Positions 58,749 to 64,000 of a stretch of 64,000 nucleotides of DNA are shown one piece after another. The notes beneath the pieces are model-generated. The model was given only the letters and a program-made list of their open reading frames with translations. It made no database searches and was not told where the DNA came from. The DNA is from Saccharopolyspora_D taberi. GTDB lineage: Bacteria; Actinomycetota; Actinomycetes; Mycobacteriales; Pseudonocardiaceae. Both the position numbers and the translations under genes were made by a program. The stretch's first letter is position 1; each line of letters opens with the position of its first letter. The stretch is from NCBI RefSeq assembly GCF_039534165.1, contig NZ_BAAAUX010000007.1:1-64000 (forward strand), read 5' to 3'.

Positions 58749-59971
58749 GCCGCGCATCTTGCCGTTCGCACAGGACTTCGATCCGGCGCACCGCGTTTCG
58801 CGCCCTTCCAAGCGGTCCACAGCAGGGTGAGCACGGCGAGCGCGGCCAGGCCCACCAGCAGGACCGGCGCCGGAAGCCGGCTTTCCAGAACGGCCAGCAG
58901 GTACGGAACGCCGAATCCGAGGTAGGCCAGGGCCTGGAACGCTGCGGTGAGCCGGGCGAGGTCGTCGGCGCCCGCCATCCGTTGCACCTCGATCAGGCCG
59001 CACACGAGACAACACCCGTAACCCGCTCCCAGCACCGCCGACCCCACTGCGACCAGGACCGGCTGCGACACGGCCACCGCGCCGGCGCTGAGCAGCAAAC
59101 CCAGTGCCACGATCCCCAGCGAGGTGGCGATGAGGTGCGGCTTCGCCGGACGGTCGACCCGCCGGGCCAGCGGCTGCACCGCGATCCCCGCGATCATGGT
59201 CACCGCGGTCACCACCGCGCCGAACAGCAGCGCGCCGTCGCCGAGGTGACCGCGGACGAGCCCGGGCAGGTAGGCGAGCCCGACCGACGACGCGCCGAAC
59301 ACCCACGGTGCGAGCGGGACGACAACAGCGCGGAACCGGCGCGCCGCTTCGGGATTCAGCCGCACGGGTGTCCACAGTGCTGCGTCGAGGTTCGCCGGAC
59401 GGGTTTCCCGGGTCCGCGCGACCAACGGGATCGCCAGGGCGGTCAATGCCAGGTGTGGCACGTATGCCGAAACGGTCGGCGAAGGCGCCCATTGCGCCAG
59501 CAGTCCCGCGACCAGCGGACCTCCGGCGAAGCCCGCGGTCATCGCCACTGCCGCGCGCCGCGCGCCGGAGTTCCGCTCGCGTTCGGAACCGGAGGACAAC
59601 TCCTTGATCCAGGCCGTACCGGCGCTGAAAGCAGCGCCGCTGGCCATGCCCGCGACCAGGCGGCCGGCGAACAACCACGGCAGCGATTCGCCACCGATGA
59701 TCAGCAGCACGCTCGCGAGCAGCGATGTCACCAGCGCAGCGACGACGAGTCGGCGGCGACCGTGCTTGTCGGACGCGGGTCCACCGAGGAAAAGCCCGGG
59801 GATCAACCCGACGGCGTAAAGCCCGTAAGTCGCCTGGAGCATCGGTGCCGAGACGTCCGAACGGGTCTGGTACATCAGCAGCAGCAGCGGAGCGAACTGG
59901 TTGGCTCCCCAAGCCACCGCCGCTACCCCCAGGCCGACCGCGATCCACTCCCGTTTCCGCATGCCTGCCAT
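58739..59971 (-). CDS. Major facilitator superfamily transporter
   Basis: The protein is 410 aa with 12 predicted helices. The loop 2-3 motif is GGPASDKHGRRRLVVAALV, and helix 5 is AAVAMTAGFAGGPLVAGLL. It looks like a drug/sugar-type exporter of the DHA kind, but no substrate can be named. The start at 59971 (MAGMRKREW) is chosen over an upstream ATG at 60025 because the extra residues are not membrane-like. It is divergent from the GATase/AraC regulator, which may control it. Confidence 0.88.
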   Translation of the reverse strand: MAGMRKREWIAVGLGVAAVAWGANQFAPLLLLMYQTRSDVSAPMLQATYGLYAVGLIPGLFLGGPASDKHGRRRLVVAALVTSLLASVLLIIGGESLPWLFAGRLVAGMASGAAFSAGTAWIKELSSGSERERNSGARRAAVAMTAGFAGGPLVAGLLAQWAPSPTVSAYVPHLALTALAIPLVARTRETRPANLDAALWTPVRLNPEAARRFRAVVVPLAPWVFGASSVGLAYLPGLVRGHLGDGALLFGAVVTAVTMIAGIAVQPLARRVDRPAKPHLIATSLGIVALGLLLSAGAVAVSQPVLVAVGSAVLGAGYGCCLVCGLIEVQRMAGADDLARLTAAFQALAYLGFGVPYLLAVLESRLPAPVLLVGLAALAVLTLLWTAWKGAKRGAPDRSPVRTARCAACN

Positions 59972-60033
59972 GTTCGGGAGATCGCGCGCTCGCGACCAGT
60001 GACCAGATCGCCATGGTTCGTACAATTCCGGCC

Positions 60034-60996
60034 ATGTCCACGGTCGCGCTGGCCGTCGCCGACGGCACGACGCTGTTCGAGCTCGCCATTCCCTGTGCCG
60101 TCTTCGGCTCGCCCCGCCCGGAAGGGGCGGGCAGTTGGTACGAACTGGCGGTCTGCGCCGACCCCGGCGCCCGCGTCGGGGAATGGCTCCGCGTGGAAAC
60201 CCCGCACAGCCTCGAAGAAGTGGCCACCGCGCAGACCGTTGTCGTCCCCGCCTGCGACCAGGTCGTGACCAGTCCGCCGCCGGAACTCGTCGACGCCGTG
60301 CGCGCGGCCCACGAGCGCGGCGCGCGCATCGCGTCGATCTGCACCGGTGCCTTCGTGCTGGCCGCGGCCGGACTGCTCGACGGGCGGCGGGCGACCACGC
60401 ACTGGATGCACGCCCACGAGCTGGCTCACAGGCATCCCGATGTCGAGGTCGATTCGCGCGTGCTCTACGTCGACGAGGGCGACATCCTCACGTCGGCCGG
60501 TCAGGCCGCGGGGATCGACCTGTGCCTGCACATGGTCCGGAAGGATCACGGTGCGGCCGTCGCCAACGCCGTCGCCCGCAGGCTCGTCGTCGCTCCGCAC
60601 CGCGCCGGTGGTCAGGCGCAGTTCATCGCCCAACCGCTGCACGCCCGGGGCGGCAACGGGTTGAGCGACCTGCTGGCCTGGGCCGTCGAGCGCCTGCACG
60701 AACCGCTGACCACCGCGGACCTGGCCCGGCAGGCCCGGATGAGCCCGCGCAGCCTCGGGCGGCACTTCCGCACCGCCACCGGAACCAGCCCCCTCCAGTG
60801 GCTCCTGGCCCAGCGGATCCGCCGGGCGCAGGAACTCCTGGAGACCTCCGACGACAGCGTCGAGCAGATCGCCCGCAGCTGCGGCCTGGGAACGGCGACC
60901 ACGCTCCGGCGCCACTTCAACACCGCCGTCGGCGTGCCGCCCGACGCGTACCGCCGCACGTTCCGCAGCGGCACCCGGCTCGTGCGACCGCGATGA
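60034..60996 (+). CDS. GATase1/DJ-1-like AraC family regulator
   Basis: The protein has 320 aa. The N-terminal DJ-1/PfpI-like domain (1-170) has VALAVADGTTLFELAIPCAVF and the nucleophile-elbow cysteine in IASICTGAFVLAAAGLLDG near residue 103. The C-terminal double AraC HTH (about 215-312) has LTTADLARQARMSPRSLGRHF and EQIARSCGLGTATTLRRHF. This is the FtrA-like class. In-frame ATG 60013 is an alternative start. It ends one base before the convergent nadC stop. Confidence 0.92.
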   Translation: MSTVALAVADGTTLFELAIPCAVFGSPRPEGAGSWYELAVCADPGARVGEWLRVETPHSLEEVATAQTVVVPACDQVVTSPPPELVDAVRAAHERGARIASICTGAFVLAAAGLLDGRRATTHWMHAHELAHRHPDVEVDSRVLYVDEGDILTSAGQAAGIDLCLHMVRKDHGAAVANAVARRLVVAPHRAGGQAQFIAQPLHARGGNGLSDLLAWAVERLHEPLTTADLARQARMSPRSLGRHFRTATGTSPLQWLLAQRIRRAQELLETSDDSVEQIARSCGLGTATTLRRHFNTAVGVPPDAYRRTFRSGTRLVRPR

Positions 60997-60997
60997 C

Positions 60998-61846
60998 CTA
61001 CATGTCCAGCCCCAGGTCCAGCGCCGGGGAGGAGTGCGTCAGACCGCCGACGGCGAGGTACTGCACGCCGGTCTCGGCGTAGGCGCGGGCCACCTCCAGC
61101 GTGAGCCCGCCGGACGCCTCCAGCTCGGTCCGCGGCGACGCCAAAGCCGTGCGGCGGACGGCTTCGGCGCACTGCTCGGGCGTGAAGTTGTCCAGCAGCA
61201 CCAGTTCCACCTCCTCGGCGAGGACCGCGTCGAGTTCGTCCAGGGTGGACACCTCGACCTCCATCGGCAGCCCCGGCGCGTGCGCGCGGCAGGCGCGGAC
61301 CGCCGCGACCGCCGAACCGGCGGCCACCACGTGGTTGTCCTTGATCAGCACCGCGTCGCCCAGCCCCAGCCGGTGGTTGGTCCCGCCGCCGCAGCGCACC
61401 GCGTACTTCTGCGGCAGCCGCAGGCCGGGCAGCGTCTTGCGGCTGTCCCGGATCCGGCAGCCGGTGCCCGCCACCGCCGACACCCACGCCGCCGTGGCGG
61501 TCGCGATGCCGGACAGGTGGCACAGCAGGTTCAGCGCCGTGCGCTCCGCCGTGAGCAGCCCGCGCACCCGCGCGCGCACGCGCAGCGCGCAGTCGCCCGG
61601 TTCCAGCCGGTCACCATCGGTGCGCGAGGACAGGACCTCGTAGTCTCCCAGCACCGCATCCAGCACCGCGCGGACCAGCGGCAGACCCGCCAGCACGCCC
61701 GCGCGCCGGGTGTTGAAACCCGCCTCGGCGACCGCGTCGGCGGGCACCGTCGCCTCGGTCGTCGCATCCGGCCCGTAGCGCAGGTCCTCGTCGAGCGCGG
61801 CGCGGACCAGCGCCTTGGCCTCGGCCGGCCCAAGGCCCGCGATCAT
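60998..61846 (-). CDS. nadC: Nicotinate-nucleotide diphosphorylase (carboxylating)
   Basis: This 282-aa quinolinate phosphoribosyltransferase makes nicotinate mononucleotide. Signatures are RTALNLLCHLSGIATATAAW, DSRKTLPGLRLPQKYAVRCGGG, HRLGLGDAVLIKDNHV and LEASGGLTLEVARAYAETGV, partly quoted. The start overlaps nadB by ATGA. It is last in the nadABC operon. Confidence 0.97.
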   Translation of the reverse strand: MIAGLGPAEAKALVRAALDEDLRYGPDATTEATVPADAVAEAGFNTRRAGVLAGLPLVRAVLDAVLGDYEVLSSRTDGDRLEPGDCALRVRARVRGLLTAERTALNLLCHLSGIATATAAWVSAVAGTGCRIRDSRKTLPGLRLPQKYAVRCGGGTNHRLGLGDAVLIKDNHVVAAGSAVAAVRACRAHAPGLPMEVEVSTLDELDAVLAEEVELVLLDNFTPEQCAEAVRRTALASPRTELEASGGLTLEVARAYAETGVQYLAVGGLTHSSPALDLGLDM

Positions 61847-63447
61847 GCCACCCCTCCGATCAGCTCCGGCTCGGTCCGGATCAGCCAGCCCGACACGTCC
61901 AGCCGCAGCGCGATGCTGCGCCGCCAGCGCGCGTCGTCGGTGTCGGGGTAGTCCGTGCGCCGGTGGCAGCCTCGCGACTCGTTGCGGGTCTGCGCGGCCA
62001 GCAGCAGCGCCTGCGCGGTCAGCGCCAGCGACGAGTCCTCGACCGCCTGCCTGCTGTCGAGCGGCCGGACCGCACCCGCCCGGTCCAGCATCGTGGCCGC
62101 CTCGGACAGCGCCTCGGCCTCCCGGCGGATGCCCGCGGCGCGGCTCATCGTGCGTTGCAGCAGATCGCGGTCCACCACGGCCGCCGACGCACCCGCCACG
62201 TCCGGGCTGGACCTGCGGGTCCGCAGCCCGCACCGCCGGTCGTGCGCGACCGCATCGGCGGCCCGGCCGCCGACGACCAGCCCCTCCAGCAGGCTGTTGG
62301 ACGCCAGCCGGTTCGCACCGTTCAGTCCGGTGCAGGCGACCTCCCCCGCCGCGTAGAGGCCCGGCACCGTGGTCCTTCCGTCCACACTGGACAGAACTCC
62401 GCCGCAGGAGTAGTGCGCGGCGCTGGTCACCGGGATCGGCTCCCGCACCGGGTCGATCCCGGCCGCGCGGCAGGCCGCGAAAACCGTCGGGAACCGCTCG
62501 GCGAACCCCGCGCCGATGCCGGTGGCGTCCAGGTACACGTACCCGGCACCGGTTTCGTCCGCTCGCCGGTAGATCGCCGCCGACACCACGTCGCGCGGCG
62601 CCAGGTCCTCCAGCGGGTGCTGACCGGCCATGACCCGCTCACCGTTGACGTCGACCAGCACCGCGCCCTCGCCGCGCACCGCCTCGGTGATCAGCGGCCT
62701 GCGCCCGCGCGCACCGCCCGGCGCGTAGAGGACCGTCGGGTGGAACTGCACGAACTCCAGGTCCGCGACCACGGCTCCGGCCCGCAGCGCCAGCGCGACA
62801 CCGTCCGCGGTGGCGACGTCGGGGTTGGAGGTGGCCGAGTAGAGCTGTCCGAGACCGCCGGTCGCGAGCAGCACCGCGGGCGCGTGCACCACGCCCTGCC
62901 GACCTTCGGCGTCGAGCGCGACCGCACCGGCGATCGCGCCCCGGTCATCGCGCAGCAGCTCGACCACGCAGTGCCGCTCCAGCACCGGAATTCCGCCGTC
63001 CCGCGCGGCATCCGACAGCGCCCGCTGCACCTCGGCCCCGGTCGCGTCACCACCGGCGTGGATCACCCGGAACGAGCTGTGCCCGCCCTCGCGGGTGCGC
63101 GACAGCGAGCCGTCGGCGTCGGTGTCGAACAGCGCACCCAGCGCGCGCAGCCGGTCGATCGCCTCGGAGCCCGCGCCGAGGATCGACCGCACCGCCGCCC
63201 GCGAGCACAGGCCCGCACCGGCGGTCATGGTGTCCTCGACGTGACCGCGGACGCTGTCGGCCGGGTCGTGCTCGTCCGGGCGGAAGACGGCGACCCCGCC
63301 CTGCGCCCACGACGTGTTGCCCGCACCGGCGGCGTCCTTGCTCACCACCAGAACCCGCAGTCCCAGTTCCCGCGCCCGCAGCGCGGCGGTCAGCCCCGCG
63401 ACACCGGAGCCGACCACGACCAGGTCGGCACCGGACTCCCAGGTCAT
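61843..63447 (-). CDS. nadB: L-aspartate oxidase
   Basis: This 534-aa flavoenzyme oxidises aspartate to iminoaspartate. FAD binding is seen in VVGSGVAGLTAALRA near residue 10. SWAQGGVAVF and the substrate loop GGHSSFRVIHAGGDATG are typical, as are FVQFHPTVLY, HYSCGGVLSSVDGRT and GLNGANRLASNSLLEGLV. It overlaps nadA and nadC by ATGA on both sides, so NadA, NadB and NadC are coupled. Confidence 0.97.
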   Translation of the reverse strand: MTWESGADLVVVGSGVAGLTAALRARELGLRVLVVSKDAAGAGNTSWAQGGVAVFRPDEHDPADSVRGHVEDTMTAGAGLCSRAAVRSILGAGSEAIDRLRALGALFDTDADGSLSRTREGGHSSFRVIHAGGDATGAEVQRALSDAARDGGIPVLERHCVVELLRDDRGAIAGAVALDAEGRQGVVHAPAVLLATGGLGQLYSATSNPDVATADGVALALRAGAVVADLEFVQFHPTVLYAPGGARGRRPLITEAVRGEGAVLVDVNGERVMAGQHPLEDLAPRDVVSAAIYRRADETGAGYVYLDATGIGAGFAERFPTVFAACRAAGIDPVREPIPVTSAAHYSCGGVLSSVDGRTTVPGLYAAGEVACTGLNGANRLASNSLLEGLVVGGRAADAVAHDRRCGLRTRRSSPDVAGASAAVVDRDLLQRTMSRAAGIRREAEALSEAATMLDRAGAVRPLDSRQAVEDSSLALTAQALLLAAQTRNESRGCHRRTDYPDTDDARWRRSIALRLDVSGWLIRTEPELIGGVA

Positions 63448-64000
63448 TCGCCGCCCCCGGGCTTGCCGATGGCGATCATCCGCTCCACCGAACCGCGCGC
63501 CCGCTCGGCGACGTCGGCGGGCACGTCGACCTCGTCGGCCCCGTCCCGCAGGCAGCGCAGCAGCGCCGCCGGGGTGATCATCTTCATGTAGCGGCAGGAG
63601 GCGCGGTCGTTGACCGCGCGGAAGTCGATCTCCGGCGCGGCCCGGCGCAGCTGGTGCAGCATCCCGACCTCGGTGGCCACCAGCACCGACTTGGCCCCGG
63701 TCTCGCGGGCGGCGTCGAGCATCCCGCCGGTCGACAGGATCTTGACCCGTTCCTCGGGCAGCGTGCCCTCGCCCGCCAGGTACAGCGCGGAGGTCGCGCA
63801 GCCGCACTCGGGGTGGATGAACAGGTCCGCGTCCGGGTTCTCGGCCGCGCGGGAGGCAAGCTCGGGACCGTTGATCCCGGCGTGCACGTGGCACTCGCCG
63901 GCCCAGACGTGCAGGTTCTCCCGGCCGGTCGCGCGCCGGACGTGGGCGCCGAGGAACTGGTCCGGGCAGAACAGCACCTCCCGGTCGGCCGGGATGGAGC
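63444..64000 (-). CDS. nadA: Quinolinate synthase, 3' part (runs off the window)
   Basis: About 185 C-terminal residues are present; the 5' end lies beyond the right edge. The iron-sulfur cysteines are seen in WAGECHVHAGI, FIHPECGCATSAL and NDRASCRYMKMIT, and LFCPDQFLGAHV is the conserved substrate loop. It condenses iminoaspartate with dihydroxyacetone phosphate to give quinolinate. Confidence 0.95.
   Translation of the reverse strand, partial: SIPADREVLFCPDQFLGAHVRRATGRENLHVWAGECHVHAGINGPELASRAAENPDADLFIHPECGCATSALYLAGEGTLPEERVKILSTGGMLDAARETGAKSVLVATEVGMLHQLRRAAPEIDFRAVNDRASCRYMKMITPAALLRCLRDGADEVDVPADVAERARGSVERMIAIGKPGGGE

Noticed and set aside
1..64000. tRNA or rRNA genes
   Set aside because: No stretch was recognised as a tRNA or rRNA while reading. 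A covariance search would be needed to exclude a tRNA completely.

Overview
The window is very GC-rich, about 70% by eye. It uses GTG starts often, many genes overlap by ATGA or GTGA, and terminator stems lack U-tracts. Its gene families (PriA in place of separate HisA and TrpF, the TIGR02234 Trp-associated membrane protein, SAV_915, EACC1, ESX-type substrates) point to a filamentous actinomycete, probably Pseudonocardiales. A Saccharopolyspora-like genus is a guess. The backbone is the ancestral actinobacterial order nadABC / hisDCB-hisH-priA-hisF-hisI / trpE..trpCBA / lgt / gltBD, all on the minus strand. Several foreign-looking blocks interrupt it.

Layout. 0-6.5 kb: a 34-bp tandem repeat, then gltD and gltB (glutamate synthase, with a short assembly gap in gltB). 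6.8-10.1 kb: a cobalamin riboswitch followed by a B12-type ABC importer (btuF-btuC-btuD). 10-13 kb: a BtrH/C39-like protein, lgt with a long low-complexity tail, and a small secreted protein. 13.2-18.5 kb: trpE, the TIGR02234 protein, a tiny coupled ORF, trpC, trpB and trpA. 18.6-22.4 kb: a TetR regulator, hisI, hisF, a divergent PPOX protein, priA, an unlisted 59-aa membrane protein and hisH. 22.4-44.6 kb: a 22-kb block that separates hisH from hisB. It holds a split transketolase with SoxR, a secreted propeller-like protein, a CitA/CitB-type two-component system, a type VII secretion effector module, a dicarboxylate symporter, an oxidoreductase remnant fused to a TetR gene, an EACC1-caspase-Sel1 pair, a lipase/esterase, a Tat-exported phospholipase C and a 1474-aa nSTAND1-WD40 protein. 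44.6-47.9 kb: hisB, hisC and hisD. 48-61 kb: an M14 carboxypeptidase (assembly gap), a CNNM/CBS membrane protein, a peptide-type ABC transporter operon with a GntR regulator and a nitrilase-family amidase, a CPBP protease, an MFS transporter and a GATase/AraC regulator. 61-64 kb: nadC, nadB and the 3' part of nadA.

The most unusual signals are two. First, the his operon is split by a block carrying two conflict-type modules and a T7SS effector module. Second, a family of structured dispersed repeats occurs four times, three of them inside operons (btuF/btuC, the two transketolase genes, hisD/hisC). Their stems show compensatory changes, and one copy lacks the central palindrome exactly between 8-bp direct repeats. 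Several short genes with GTG starts (24, 27, 59, 52 and 52 aa) were found by reading the gaps directly.
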